Assembly: GCA_964429695.1 (NCBI GenBank)
Contig: CAYSCS010000102.1
Coordinates: forward strand, 1-45,941
DNA length: 45,941 nt
From: CAYSCS01 sp964429695
GTDB taxonomy: Bacteria; Acidobacteriota; Aminicenantia; Aminicenantales; Aminicenantaceae
Direction of reading: 5' to 3'
The notes under the pieces were generated by a model. The model was not told the DNA's origin and ran no database searches. It saw only the letters and a program-made list of their open reading frames with translations. Below, in pieces: positions 34,892 to 45,251 of the stretch. Positions within the stretch are counted from its first letter, which is position 1. Each line of letters opens with the position of its first letter. Position numbers and translations under genes: made by a program.

Positions 34892-36442
34892 ATGATAAAT
34901 AAATTGAAATGGATTCTATTTTTCATGATATTTTTTGAAGCCCTTTTTGCCCAGGAAAAAAGGGAGGTTCTTTCGCTTGAGGAATGTATCACCATGGCAA
35001 TTAAGAATAACCTTGATGTTGCTGTTGAAGTCCTTAATCCAGAAATGGCTGACATCTCTGTTATAAGAGCTGGCGAAAAATTTATGCCAGCGCTTTCTTT
35101 AAATTACAGCAATCAGGAAAACAACTCAGCCTCATACTCATTCATGGATGCAGCCGATGTTGTGAAGTCTAATTACTTTGATTATACCTTAGCTTTGGAA
35201 CAGTTGATACCCACAGGAGGCAGGTTCTCAGTTTCACTCAATTCTTATAAAAACAACACCAATCGCAGTTTCCAGACTATAAATCCTCGCTTCGGAAGCA
35301 CCCTCACTTTTAATTTCACCCAGCCTTTATTGAGAAATTTTGGGTTTAAGGTTAATAGAAGAGAAATCCTTATTGCCCGGAATAATATGGAAATAAGTGA
35401 GAATCAATTTAGAAATGCGCTTCTTGAAACAATCTATAAAGTAGAAGAAGCCTACTGGAACCTTGTTTATAGCATAGAGAATTTAAAAGTTAAAAGGCAG
35501 TCTCTCGAGTTAGCAAGAGATTTGCTTGCTGAAAACCAGAAAAAGGTGGAAGTAGGGACCTTAGCCCCAATCGAAATCTATACTGCTCAAGCTGAGGTTG
35601 CTACTCGAGAAGCAGATATTTTAGAGGCGGAAGCCCAGGTTAAAAATAGTGAAGATTTATTAAAGACCATTTTAAACCTATTTGCCTCTGAAGGAGAGAA
35701 TCTTAGGGAAATAGTCCCGAAAGACAAGCCCGTTTATCAAGAGAGGGAAGTAAGACTAGAAGAGGCGTTTTTAACTGCTCTTGAAAATAGGCCCGATCTC
35801 AAAGCAATGAAACTGGAATTGAAGAATAAAGAGCTTGATTTGAGTTATGCAAAAAACCAGCTTCTTCCCGAGCTGGATCTTCAGGCCTCTTACTGGAGCC
35901 CAGGAATCACAGGAGACAGAATCCTGTATCTGAACGACAATCCTCTAACTAGGATTGTAGTGGGAACAATTCCTGGTGAACCGAGAGATGCCTTAAAAGA
36001 TGCTTTTAAATTTAAATTCGATAATTGGTCACTCAAATTGACTCTAAACATACCGTTGAATACTGTATTGACTAGAGCAGAGCAGGCTAGGGCAAAGGTT
36101 AGTTTCAAACAGGCTCTCTTAAAATTGAAGAGCTTAGAGCAAAAAATTTATCTAGAGATAAAAACAGCGGTGAGGGCCGTTCAAACAAACTATAAGAAGG
36201 TCCAAGCTTATAGAGCAGCAAGAGAGCTTGCGGAAAAAAAACTTGAGGCAGAAGAGGAAAAGTTCAAGGTAGGGTTAAGCACAAATTATTTTCTGCTCCA
36301 ATATCAGAGGGATGTCGCAAACGCCCGGAGTGCAGAGCTCAAGGCCATCATCGATTATAATCTCTCTCTTGCTAATCTGGATAAAGTCCTGGGCACGACC
36401 TTTGCTTCAAAAAACATCAAGCTTTATGAGATAAAAAAATAG
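34892..36442 (+). CDS. TolC-family outer membrane efflux protein
   Basis: The protein has 516 residues. A signal peptide (KLKWILFFMIFFEALFAQ) is followed by two repeated halves, each with beta strands and long coiled-coil helices. Typical elements are LSLEECITMAIKNNLDV at the start, EEAYWNLVYSIENLKVK, EEAFLTALENRPDLKAM opening the second half, and the final long helices. This is the outer membrane channel of a tripartite pump. GGAGG precedes the ATG. It is the first gene of a TolC-MFP-RND operon. Confidence 0.92.
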   Translation: MINKLKWILFFMIFFEALFAQEKREVLSLEECITMAIKNNLDVAVEVLNPEMADISVIRAGEKFMPALSLNYSNQENNSASYSFMDAADVVKSNYFDYTLALEQLIPTGGRFSVSLNSYKNNTNRSFQTINPRFGSTLTFNFTQPLLRNFGFKVNRREILIARNNMEISENQFRNALLETIYKVEEAYWNLVYSIENLKVKRQSLELARDLLAENQKKVEVGTLAPIEIYTAQAEVATREADILEAEAQVKNSEDLLKTILNLFASEGENLREIVPKDKPVYQEREVRLEEAFLTALENRPDLKAMKLELKNKELDLSYAKNQLLPELDLQASYWSPGITGDRILYLNDNPLTRIVVGTIPGEPRDALKDAFKFKFDNWSLKLTLNIPLNTVLTRAEQARAKVSFKQALLKLKSLEQKIYLEIKTAVRAVQTNYKKVQAYRAARELAEKKLEAEEEKFKVGLSTNYFLLQYQRDVANARSAELKAIIDYNLSLANLDKVLGTTFASKNIKLYEIKK

Positions 36443-36527
36443 GCCGAGACAAGATGAGTTTTAATTTTGAAGAAGTTAGGAACAAGAACTGTTAGTTTAC
36501 GGTTATTTTAGAATTTGGAGTTTCAGA

Positions 36528-37772
36528 ATGAAAAGAAGAATTATTTTGATCTCAATCGGGGTCGTTTTTATAGTCCTTATTGGATGGCAGGTTGTTGAGC
36601 GGATTATAAAGGCGGGGGGAAAGCACGGGGCCCAGTTTATGGAGATGCCTGTGGCAGTGGAGCTAGAAGAAGTGAGGAAAATGACCTTGACTGAATATGG
36701 TAATTTTACAGGTTCGCTTGTTGCCCGCTCTCAGTTCACCGTGGCCCCTAAAGTTTCGGGGAGACTTGAAAAGCTTCTTGTGGATATAGGAGACAGGGTA
36801 AGGAGAAATGATTTAATTGCTCTCCTCGATGACGAAGAATACAGACAGCAGGTTGTTCAGGCAGAAGCTGATTTAAAGGTTGCTCAGGCAAACCTTGATG
36901 AATCTTTGAGTTCTCTAAAAGTTGCTGAGAGAGAAGCAAAGAGAATTGAAGAGCTTCATAAAAGGGGGATAGCCGCAGACTCAGAACTTGATTCTGCCAA
37001 GGGAGTGTTGAGTGCTCAGGAAGCCAAATATAAGGTTGCACTTGCTCAAGTTGCTAACAGAGAGGCTGCCCTAAGAGCTGCCCAAGTTCGCCTCTCCTAT
37101 ACAAAAATTCATGCCACATGGACAGGAGGGAGCGAATACCGAGTGGTTGGGGAGCGCTTTGTAGATGAAGGAGACATGCTGACGGCCAATGCACCTATTT
37201 TATCTATTCTTGAAATTAATCCAATTCTTGCAGTTATCCATGTCACTGATAGAGATTATTTTAAGGTGAGAGTTGGAGAAAAGGCCATAGTTTCTTCGAG
37301 CGCTGCCTCTGGAATAGAAGCACAAGGAAAAGTGATACGCATAGCCCCACTCTTGAAGGAGAGCTCAAGAGAGGCAAGGGTTGAAATTGAAATTTCTAAT
37401 CCAGAAGAACTTCTTAAACCAGGTATGTTTGTGAATGCAAAAATCGAATTTGAAACCCATGAGCAGGCAACTGTGATTCCTCTTGGTACAGTTGTGAAGC
37501 GTGACAGTCAGGAAGGGGTATTTCTGGCTGACATTCAGAATAGAAAAGCTAAGTTTATCCCAATAAAAATTGGTATTAAGACGGGGGAACTTGCTGAAAT
37601 CGTTGAGCCGAAACAGCTATCAGGATTCGTCATTACCCTCGGACAGCATCTCGTTTCTGATGGTAGCCCTATTATCCTGCCTCAAAAAGAGGGCGGGATC
37701 CTTGGTTCAAAGCCCCCAGCTTTAAAAAATGAGGTAGAGAAAGAAAATAAGAAGCTTGGAGAAAAAAAATGA
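36528..37772 (+). CDS. RND efflux periplasmic adaptor (membrane fusion protein)
   Basis: The protein has 414 residues. An N-terminal membrane anchor (about residues 5-25) is followed by a barrel-sandwich/lipoyl domain (TVAPKVSGRLEKLLVDIGDRVRRNDLIALLDDEEY), an alpha-helical hairpin (about 100-185), a beta-barrel and a membrane-proximal domain (KPGMFVNAKIEF). It links the inner membrane RND pump to TolC. It overlaps the pump gene by 4 bases. The substrate cannot be told from the sequence. Confidence 0.93.
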   Translation: MKRRIILISIGVVFIVLIGWQVVERIIKAGGKHGAQFMEMPVAVELEEVRKMTLTEYGNFTGSLVARSQFTVAPKVSGRLEKLLVDIGDRVRRNDLIALLDDEEYRQQVVQAEADLKVAQANLDESLSSLKVAEREAKRIEELHKRGIAADSELDSAKGVLSAQEAKYKVALAQVANREAALRAAQVRLSYTKIHATWTGGSEYRVVGERFVDEGDMLTANAPILSILEINPILAVIHVTDRDYFKVRVGEKAIVSSSAASGIEAQGKVIRIAPLLKESSREARVEIEISNPEELLKPGMFVNAKIEFETHEQATVIPLGTVVKRDSQEGVFLADIQNRKAKFIPIKIGIKTGELAEIVEPKQLSGFVITLGQHLVSDGSPIILPQKEGGILGSKPPALKNEVEKENKKLGEKK

Positions 37773-40700
37773 AAATCTCAAAATTTTCTGTTTATCATCC
37801 CATTTTCATCATCATGATCATTCTCATCCTCATCATCCTCGGCACTGTCGCCTTCCGTCGTCTTCCAATTGACCTCCTTCCCGATATAACTTATCCCACT
37901 ATCAGTATTATCACCACCTACACAAATGCAAGTCCTGAGGAGATGGAACAGCTAATAACAAGACCAATAGAAGGTGCCCTGGCTGCAGTCCCTGGTGTTG
38001 AGGAAATTTCTTCTGTCTCTTCTGAGGGAAGCAGCTCTGTTCGGGTCTCTTTTTCCTGGGGAACAGACCTTGATGCTGCAACTAATGATGTTCGTGATCG
38101 TCTTGACCGTATCATTTCTTTATTTCCAGAGGAAGTTGAACGCCCCAGAATTCTAAAGTTTGATGCAGCGAGTTTTCCCATTCTCATCCTCGGGGCTTCT
38201 TCTGACCTTGATCCAATCCAGACGCGCCGTATTATAGACGACCAAATCAAATATCGGATTGAGCGAGTTCCTGGAGTAGCATCTCTTGACATTTGGGGTG
38301 GCCTTGAGCGGGAAATCCATGTAAATCTAGATATAGAAAAAATAAAGGCACTTGGTTTACCGCTCGATTTGATCCTCAACAAAATAAAATCAGAAAATGT
38401 GGACGTTCCAGCGGGCACCATCGAGAGGGGAGAATTTGAAATTCTCATTCGGACTCCCGGTGTCTATACCAATTTGGAGGAAATTAGAAATACAGTGGTT
38501 GCCATAAGGGATAGGGTTCCAATCCAGATCAAGGAGATTGCCACTGTGGAGGACTCTTATCAGCGAATAAGGAGAATTGTAAGGGTTAATGGAAGACCGG
38601 GGATTCGACTATCTGTGAGCAAACAGTCAGGGAGGAATACGGTGGAAGTAGCCGAAGCAGTTTTCAAAGAGATTGAACGTATCCAAAGGGATATTCCTCA
38701 GATTACGCTTATTCCCATAATAGATTCTTCAAAATACATAAAAAGAGCAATCTCAAATGTGGGAATGGCCGCAGTTTACGGTGGGCTACTAGCCATATTA
38801 GTGCTTCTCTTTTTCCTGAGAAATATAAGAAGTACTACCGTGATTGCTTTTTCGATTCCCATCTCCATAATTGCAACTTTCGCTTTGATCTACTTCAGTG
38901 GTTTTACCCTGAATATCATGACTCTTGGAGGACTGGCACTCGGTATCGGAATGCTTGTCGATAACTCCATCGTAGTCTTAGAGAATATCTACAGGCTGCA
39001 GGAATCTGGCGAGCCTCCCTTGCATTCAGCAATACAGGGAAGTGACGAGGTTTCAGCGGCCATAATTGCCTCGACCTTAACCACGATAGTGGTTTTTTTC
39101 CCTATGGTTTTTCTAAAGGGAATAGCAGGCATAATGTTCAAACAATTAGCCTTTGTTGTTGGATTTTCTCTAATCAGCTCTCTTTTGGTTGCTTTAACCC
39201 TTGTGCCTATGCTCTCCTCTAAGGTGCTCAGGGTGACACGGATAGAAAGTGCTAGCAGGAATTCCTTCAAGGAAAGGCTCTTCAAAAGAAGTGGGCAGAT
39301 ATTCTTAAAAATTGAAGACGCTTACAAGAGTTTTCTTCATTATGCCCTCAATCATAGAGCGATTGTGCTAGTTGCAGCGGGATTTCTTTTCTTAATGAGT
39401 TTAACCCTCATTCCCATCATTGGAAACGAATTTATGCCTCCTACCGATGAAGGAGAAGTGCGGGTGAGTACCGAAATGGCGGTCGGAACGAGACTTGGCG
39501 TTGCTGATGATAAGGTTAAGACAATAGCCACAATCGTTCGTGAAGATGTACCTGAGATGGAGAGTATGGTTGAAAGCATAGGAGGAGGGGGAGGGTTTCG
39601 TCCCTCAGGTGCTCATGTGGGAGAGATGCGAATTGCACTCGTTCCTCAATCTAAACGCTCGAGGTCGAGTGAAGAAATTGCAGCGAGTTTACGCAGGAAA
39701 CTAATTGGAATTCCGGGAATAATCCCAAGAGTGAGAGTAGGGCAGGGTTTCTTCATGATGCGCATGGGTATGGGTCAGGGTGATTATGTTCAGGTCGAGA
39801 TAAGAGGATATGATTTAGAGGTTGCTGATGAGATTGCGCAGAAAGTAAAAAGAATCATCGAGAAAGTAGAAGGGATAACTGATGTGAGAGTAAGCCGAGA
39901 AATAGGGACACCCGAGGAAATCATAGTAATTGACCGCCAGAGGGCGGCTGATATGAAGCTTTCAGTCTCTCAGATTGCTTATTCACTTCAGACTTTTCTT
40001 TCTGGAACAAGGGCAGGAAGTTTCAGAGAAGCTGGTGATGAGTTCTGGATTCTGGTGAAAATAAAAGATGCAGAGAAGATGACTTTAGATGATATTCTTG
40101 ATCTCAATCTGACAAATGCCGATGGGCAGCAGGTAATGTTGAGAAATGTGGTGAATGTTAGGCCTCGCAGAGGCCCTGTGCAGATTGAGAGGAGAGACCA
40201 GGAGCGAGTGGTCACAGTTTCTGCTAATCTAAGTGGTCGAGATATGGGGTCGGTAATGAGAGAGATCCGCGAAAGGCTTCGTGAGCTTCCCATTCCCAAG
40301 GATTTCAGCATTGTGTTTGCAGGAGACTATGAGGAGCAACAGAAGGCATTCAGAGAGCTTTTTTTTGGCTTGATTCTGGCGATAATCCTTGTTTATATGG
40401 TCATGGCAGCTCTTTATGAATCACTGCTAAATCCTTTTGTAGTCATGTTTTCTATCCCTCTTTCAGTGATTGGGGTGGTTTTGATGCTCCTTCTTACTCA
40501 TACAACCTTCAATGTTCAATCCTATATTGGATGTATCATGCTAGGAGGGATAGTAGTCAACAATGCGATATTGCTTGTGGATTATACAAACCTCCTCCGG
40601 CGCCGAGATAAATTTCCCTTGAGAGAAGCCATAGAAGAAGCAGGAAGAAGGCGTTTACGTCCAATCCTGATGACAGCTTTGACAACGATAATGGCGCTTA

Positions 40701-40858
40701 TTCCTCTTGCCATTGGAATCAATGAAGGGGGAGAAGCCCAAGCACCAATGGCAAGGGTAGTGATTGGTGGTTTGCTAAGCTCGACATTGATTACTTTGAT
40801 AGTTGTTCCCGTAGTTTACTCAATCTTTGAAGGATTGAGGAAAAAAGAAAGATTTTAA
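37769..40858 (+). CDS. RND-family efflux transporter (AcrB/MdtB-like)
   Basis: The protein has 1029 residues, full length for an RND pump, with 12 predicted membrane helices and two large periplasmic loops. Typical blocks are YPTISIITTYTNASPEEME, GVASLDIWGG, SKQSGRNTVEVAE, LGGLALGIGMLVDNSIVVLENI in TM4, and IGCIMLGGIVVNNAILLVDY in the second half. In TM4 the proton-relay pair is D-N rather than D-D, as seen in many pumps outside Proteobacteria. It belongs to the hydrophobe/amphiphile efflux group rather than the heavy-metal group, judging by overall motifs. It is the third gene of the efflux operon. Confidence 0.94.
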   Translation: MKISKFSVYHPIFIIMIILILIILGTVAFRRLPIDLLPDITYPTISIITTYTNASPEEMEQLITRPIEGALAAVPGVEEISSVSSEGSSSVRVSFSWGTDLDAATNDVRDRLDRIISLFPEEVERPRILKFDAASFPILILGASSDLDPIQTRRIIDDQIKYRIERVPGVASLDIWGGLEREIHVNLDIEKIKALGLPLDLILNKIKSENVDVPAGTIERGEFEILIRTPGVYTNLEEIRNTVVAIRDRVPIQIKEIATVEDSYQRIRRIVRVNGRPGIRLSVSKQSGRNTVEVAEAVFKEIERIQRDIPQITLIPIIDSSKYIKRAISNVGMAAVYGGLLAILVLLFFLRNIRSTTVIAFSIPISIIATFALIYFSGFTLNIMTLGGLALGIGMLVDNSIVVLENIYRLQESGEPPLHSAIQGSDEVSAAIIASTLTTIVVFFPMVFLKGIAGIMFKQLAFVVGFSLISSLLVALTLVPMLSSKVLRVTRIESASRNSFKERLFKRSGQIFLKIEDAYKSFLHYALNHRAIVLVAAGFLFLMSLTLIPIIGNEFMPPTDEGEVRVSTEMAVGTRLGVADDKVKTIATIVREDVPEMESMVESIGGGGGFRPSGAHVGEMRIALVPQSKRSRSSEEIAASLRRKLIGIPGIIPRVRVGQGFFMMRMGMGQGDYVQVEIRGYDLEVADEIAQKVKRIIEKVEGITDVRVSREIGTPEEIIVIDRQRAADMKLSVSQIAYSLQTFLSGTRAGSFREAGDEFWILVKIKDAEKMTLDDILDLNLTNADGQQVMLRNVVNVRPRRGPVQIERRDQERVVTVSANLSGRDMGSVMREIRERLRELPIPKDFSIVFAGDYEEQQKAFRELFFGLILAIILVYMVMAALYESLLNPFVVMFSIPLSVIGVVLMLLLTHTTFNVQSYIGCIMLGGIVVNNAILLVDYTNLLRRRDKFPLREAIEEAGRRRLRPILMTALTTIMALIPLAIGINEGGEAQAPMARVVIGGLLSSTLITLIVVPVVYSIFEGLRKKERF

Positions 40859-41978
40859 ATTCCTTTTGGTTTAGGCGTTTCTAGAGCATAAAAATTATTA
40901 ACTTCAACTTAATCTCCGATTCATCAGTTTTTTCTCAAAGCAATTAGAGCATTAATATTTAGGGAATATCGATAGCTCTAACTTCTCCAATGCTCCAGAA
41001 AAAGATAGGCTTCTATTTTCCATGTTAATAATTCAAGAAGATGAAAGGAAAGAATATTCCAGTAAGAATCGTGATTCAAACCTTAAAATATGATTGACTT
41101 TGGATTTCAGCCCAAAATTTGATCTTATGTTGATGGTAATCAATTCATCATATCTCTATTGCGATGGAATATCTTTCGGAGAATAGAAGCTTCTAGGAGA
41201 ATTTGAGAAGGATATAGACTTATCGTTTGCCTAATTTGTTATAAACAAATGGGCCTCGCTTATGGTTGCCTTTTTCTAACGATTATTTAAGGTACATAAG
41301 CAAATGAAAATACTATTTCTCATAAGGTAATTCAAAGATATCATGGAGGCAGGGATGAGTTTAAGATTAAGGATATTAATTAACTAATAGGAGACGCCCT
41401 CTTGTCCTTTCATTAATTTAGAATAAAAAAAGAAAAAAACAGATATTTACTTTCCCCTTTTTTCATAACATATTCGCGTTAAGAAAATAGGAAAATGGAA
41501 AATGCCTTATTTAATTTTTGTTGAGGTTTGGATTTTTAATAAGTATAATAAGTATATATTATATTAAATTAATTTAGGATTTAAAATTTTTGGGAAGCTA
41601 AGAATGGATTGAGAGTGATAGATTTCATTCGGTAGGAGGCTAATTTGGTGAAGATAAATAAGAGGAGAGGAAATCATTATCAATTTTACTCTAAAAAACT
41701 TTCCCTAAATTTTCTTTATGGGATTTCTTCTCTCCTAGGCTCTACAGGTATTTTCCGCACAAAATCCTGAGGGACCTTTTATGATATTTATGATTAATGA
41801 TTCCTGGATAAATCATGTCCTTGGGAAATTTTTTTACCCTTTGCTTTTATTCTCATTGTTACTAAACCAGAAATATTTTAGACGGACAAGATGGAGTTAG
41901 ACTCATCTTAAGCTTAGAGAAAGAAGGAAAAAAGAAAATTAAAAAATTAAATTTAAATTAAAATAACAAGGAGTCAAG
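40859..41978. other. Long AT-rich region without an intact gene
   Basis: In 1.1 kb I find no gene. Small elements are a hairpin ATTTGTT-ATA-AACAAAT (41234-41250) and the promoter at 41521-41549. A stop-bounded + strand frame near 41738-41900 (contains FSAQNPEGPFMIFM and LGKFFYPLLLFSLLL) reads like a membrane protein remnant. It has no start codon or ribosome site and I do not recognise it. Confidence 0.45.
41521..41549 (+). promoter_or_regulatory. Candidate sigma-70 promoter with a long leader
   Basis: TTGAGG (41521-41526), 17 bases and a perfect TATAAT (41544-41549) make a good promoter. The only + strand gene downstream is the hemerythrin-like gene at 41979, so the transcript would have a leader of about 420 bases, or the promoter may serve a small RNA. 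TATAAT is followed by a short tandem repeat (AATAAGTAT-like), so chance in AT-rich DNA is possible. Confidence 0.4.
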
Positions 41979-42539
41979 ATGTCAAAAAATAAACCAATAG
42001 AAATTTTAAAAGAGGAACATAGGGCGATAAAGCTCATGCTTCGTGTACTTGAAAAAGTCTGTCAAAAGCTTGAGGCTGGAGATGAGCTCAACCCAGGCCA
42101 CCTTCTCCAAATAGTCGATTTCATTCGGGGTTTTGCTGACCGTTGTCACCATGCTAAGGAAGAAAACCTTCTTTTCCCTGCGATGATAGATTCCGGGCTT
42201 CCAAAAGAAGGGGGTCCTCTCTCAGTAATGCTCAATGAGCATCAGCAGGGAAGAAAATATGTCAGAGAAATGGAGGAAGCAGCTCAGGAATACAGCAGAG
42301 GAAGCTTAAGTTCTTCACGCAAATATGCTGAGAATGCTAAAAATTTTATCTCACTCTTGACCCAGCATATTGATAAAGAAGACAACATCCTTTATGAAAT
42401 AGCCAGGATGCACATTCCTGAAAACAAAGAAAAGTTGCTTTCCGTGGAATTCGAGAGAGTAGAGAGAGAGAAAATTGGGGTAGGAGTCCATGAAAAATAT
42501 CATTATATTCTCAAAGAGATGAAGAGGATTTATCTTTAA
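41979..42539 (+). CDS. Hemerythrin-like (HHE) domain protein
   Basis: The protein has 186 residues, mostly a four-helix bundle with the metal ligands of the hemerythrin HHE family: H14, H57/H58 with E61/E62 (CHHAKEENLLFP), H88 (LNEHQQG) and H130 with E134/D135 (TQHIDKEDNILY). Such proteins bind a di-iron centre and handle oxygen or nitric oxide, or repair iron centres. That suits an anaerobe with many Fe-S proteins. AAGGAG precedes the ATG. It stands alone. Confidence 0.9.
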   Translation: MSKNKPIEILKEEHRAIKLMLRVLEKVCQKLEAGDELNPGHLLQIVDFIRGFADRCHHAKEENLLFPAMIDSGLPKEGGPLSVMLNEHQQGRKYVREMEEAAQEYSRGSLSSSRKYAENAKNFISLLTQHIDKEDNILYEIARMHIPENKEKLLSVEFERVEREKIGVGVHEKYHYILKEMKRIYL

Positions 42540-42710
42540 TTATAAAGGAGATGATTCCTGGTCTTATTTTCAGATGAGGAGCGATTCATTCTTCTTTATC
42601 CGCGGTGTTCTAAATTTCAGGAAGCAGAGAATTTTTTTAGGGATGTTTACCCCTCTTCTCCTTATTTTGTGGTTCTTCGTGAAAAAGATAGACTTCTTAA
42701 GAAAAATTGC

Positions 42711-43451
42711 TCAATTGAATGAACTTAGCGTCTGTTTATATTCTTCATCACTTATGTATTTGTAGAGCCTTAGCTTGTGAAGAATCCATGCACACCTCCA
42801 TTTTAGCCAACGACTTGAGCCTGTAGGTTTTTCCTTGAGAGGTCTGGGTATAATTGCGGTCAAGCGTACAATCTCTTCTAAAGAAAGTTCACTTGGTTTA
42901 CGGTTAAAATAGTGCTTTGAAGCGGCTCCCACACCAAATATTCCTGGACCAAGCTCAATTACATTTAAATAGAGTTCAAAGATTCTATCTTTTGAAAGAC
43001 TTTTTTCTAGCCTCCTAGCAATGCAGATTTCCTTTATCTTACGAAAAATACTTTTTTTTGGGGATAAATAAAGATTCTTTGCTAGTTGTTGAGTAATTGT
43101 GCTCCCCCCGCGTGCAAGCCTTTTCATCTTGATATTCTTTTTTAATGCTTCTTTTATTTCTTCAAAATCTATTCCTTTGTGCCAGTAAAATGAAGCATCC
43201 TCTGTTATTCGAATGGAGTGCTTAAGGAGGTCTGGGATTTCCTTGAAAGAAACCCATTGCATTTTAATATTGATTGTCTTCCCTCCTTTTTTTGCATCCG
43301 TTTTGCGAAATTCTATCAATGAAGTTTTTTTAGGGTTTTGTTTTTGGAGTGACTTTACATCGGGTAAACTCAGATAAAAAGCGGATGAGAGTGATATAAG
43401 AAATATTCCTGCCAGAAGAAAGGATAGATAGATGAAGCTTTTCTTTTTCAA
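42711..43451 (-). CDS. mtgA: Monofunctional biosynthetic peptidoglycan glycosyltransferase
   Basis: The protein has 246 residues. An N-terminal membrane anchor (about 7-28) is followed by a single GT51 domain with its conserved blocks: SIRITEDASFYWHKGID (catalytic Glu in TED), RGGSTITQQLAKNLYL, RKIKEICIARRLE, KDRIFELYLNVIELGPGIFG and AAIIPRP-like TAIIPRPL. There is no transpeptidase domain, so it is MtgA-like. It polymerises lipid II at the outer face of the inner membrane. No good ribosome site is seen upstream. Confidence 0.93.
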   Translation of the reverse strand: MKKKSFIYLSFLLAGIFLISLSSAFYLSLPDVKSLQKQNPKKTSLIEFRKTDAKKGGKTINIKMQWVSFKEIPDLLKHSIRITEDASFYWHKGIDFEEIKEALKKNIKMKRLARGGSTITQQLAKNLYLSPKKSIFRKIKEICIARRLEKSLSKDRIFELYLNVIELGPGIFGVGAASKHYFNRKPSELSLEEIVRLTAIIPRPLKEKPTGSSRWLKWRCAWILHKLRLYKYISDEEYKQTLSSFN

Positions 43452-43533
43452 AATTAATTTTTAGCTTACTCTAGAATTAAAATTATTTTAATAGAAAAAT
43501 TTATGTTTTATCGAAAAGATTTCACATAGAATA

Positions 43534-44982
43534 CTAATTAACACGGAGAGCGTATTGGCTATTCCATATAAGTCGCTCTACCTTGCCATCCTTTCCGATT
43601 TCAAAGAAAATCTCTTCGCCAAGCTCGCCATCTTCGCGAATTCTTCTAAATCTTCCCCCTTCGATATGTTTCAGCTTGATTAAAGAATCACTTGGGTGGT
43701 CATTTGGAAGCCAGATTAATGCCAGGCCTTCTCCCATTTCAAGGACGTGAATTTCTCTTCCTATGGGCATTTCATAACGTCCGCTAAACTTTTGAAAAAT
43801 ACCTGCGCTTGATATTTCCTGTTTTTCCATTTTTTCCTTTTTTAAGATTGCTGGAGTTGCGATTTTAAACATCTCCGCCACATAATCATCTGGATTTATA
43901 TCATGAGCATTAGTCATGAAGATAATGGCGATCTTATCTTTAGGGCAAAGGGTAAGCTGTGTTCTGTAACCAGGACAGCTTCCTCCATGACCTACATATG
44001 TCTTGCCATCTTTTTGAACTACACTGAAACCCAACCCCCATGTTGTCTTCCAATCAGGGTCAACCCAGTAGACACGGTGCATTTCTTTGAGTGAGTTAGA
44101 GGAGAGGACTTCTTTTCCTCCCTTGTTGAGCAGTCTGAATTGCCATGATGCAAAGCGAGCAAGGTCTTTTACGGTAGAGGCAAACCCAGCCGCAGGAGCC
44201 ATTCCTTTAACGAGATAAAAAGGAATAGGAACTCGACTTCCGTCTCGCAAGCGAGAGCTGTAACCTTGAGCCAGCCTTCCCCTCCGATGTTCCTCTGGTA
44301 TCTCAGGAGTAGTGTCTTTCATTTGAAGGGGGATAAGGATATTTTTTAGCACATAATTCCTGTAAGATTCACCCGAGATAGTTGCTACAACCTCTCCGGC
44401 GAGTGCCATTCCGAGGTTCGAATACTGAAAATAGGTTTCTGCAGGGTAAAGTTCTTCCTGGCCGGATAATTTTTCTATTATTTCTTCTCGGGTTGGAAAT
44501 TTAAACTCCGGTCCAGTCCAGTAGGGAAAATCTGATTCACGGGGAAGACCAGAGGAGTGAGTGAGGATTGAACGGAGAGTTATTTCTGGAGCGTCAGGAA
44601 ATTTATCCTTTATTTTAAGCCAGGGAAGATAAGACCTTAACGGTTCGTCGAGATTCAATTTCTTCAAATCTCTGAGCTGTATCACAGAGATACTGGTGAA
44701 AAGCTTGGATATGGAGCAGATGCTATAGATTGTATCAGGAGTTGCAGGGATTTTTTTCTCTATGTCAGCAAATCCGAACCCACTACTCCAGATGAGGTCC
44801 TGGTCGTAAACTATTCCTACAGAGATTCCTGGAATTTCCTTATAATCAAGTTGAGCATCAAGCCAGACCTCGATTAGTCTCAAGGCTTGGTTTAAGTCAT
44901 AATCATTTTTTATGGCTTGAGAAAAAAGAGAGCAGTATAAGAGGAGAAGTAAAAAACTTATGAAAAGAATTCTTTTTTTCAT
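43534..44982 (-). CDS. Exported beta-lactamase-fold serine hydrolase
   Basis: I place the start at the ATG whose first base is 44982. CCTCCT at 44988-44993 (AGGAGG on the coding strand) is 5 bases upstream, and the longer frame to 44997 would start inside that site. The protein then has 482 residues. A signal peptide ends about FSQA. The class C beta-lactamase/PBP4* domain has the nucleophile S90 in S-I-S-K93 and the Y-S-N motif (FQYSNLGMAL), and HGG in YVGHGGSCPG takes the place of KTG. The last about 100 residues form a small beta-rich domain common in such esterase/peptidase-like proteins. The substrate is unknown; true beta-lactam hydrolysis is unlikely to be its main job. Confidence 0.9.
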   Translation of the reverse strand: MKKRILFISFLLLLLYCSLFSQAIKNDYDLNQALRLIEVWLDAQLDYKEIPGISVGIVYDQDLIWSSGFGFADIEKKIPATPDTIYSICSISKLFTSISVIQLRDLKKLNLDEPLRSYLPWLKIKDKFPDAPEITLRSILTHSSGLPRESDFPYWTGPEFKFPTREEIIEKLSGQEELYPAETYFQYSNLGMALAGEVVATISGESYRNYVLKNILIPLQMKDTTPEIPEEHRRGRLAQGYSSRLRDGSRVPIPFYLVKGMAPAAGFASTVKDLARFASWQFRLLNKGGKEVLSSNSLKEMHRVYWVDPDWKTTWGLGFSVVQKDGKTYVGHGGSCPGYRTQLTLCPKDKIAIIFMTNAHDINPDDYVAEMFKIATPAILKKEKMEKQEISSAGIFQKFSGRYEMPIGREIHVLEMGEGLALIWLPNDHPSDSLIKLKHIEGGRFRRIREDGELGEEIFFEIGKDGKVERLIWNSQYALRVN

Positions 44983-45035
44983 TGCGTCCTCCTGCAATGG
45001 CTTTTTATCTTCATTATAAATTATTCTCCTCGGAA

Positions 45036-45251
45036 TTAATTAGAGAAAATACGGACTCGTCCGAAGTTCTTTAAGATATAAATAAGAGTCATTGTGGCAT
45101 GACCCAAGGGCAAAAAACAAGATTGTGAATTGCCTGCGAAGCCAACCTTAGGATTTTCAATTAAATAAATTTTATCCCCATCAAGCGTTTCCTTAGTAAT
45201 GGTCAGTAATCTTTGATTTTCCCTGCCTATGATAACTCCATTTTGGCTCAT
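45036..45251 (-). CDS. Possible small hypothetical protein or gene remnant
   Basis: A 71-codon frame contains NGVIIGRENQRLLTITKETL and IYLIENPKVGF, which look like real protein. No Shine-Dalgarno sequence precedes the ATG, and I recognise no family. It lies just upstream of the serine hydrolase on the same strand. It may be a short remnant. Confidence 0.25.
   Translation of the reverse strand: MSQNGVIIGRENQRLLTITKETLDGDKIYLIENPKVGFAGNSQSCFLPLGHATMTLIYILKNFGRVRIFSN

Noticed and set aside
42574..42765. A 63-codon + strand frame with a hydrophobic segment
   Set aside because: It lacks a ribosome site at a proper distance and overlaps the 3' end of the mtgA gene on the other strand.
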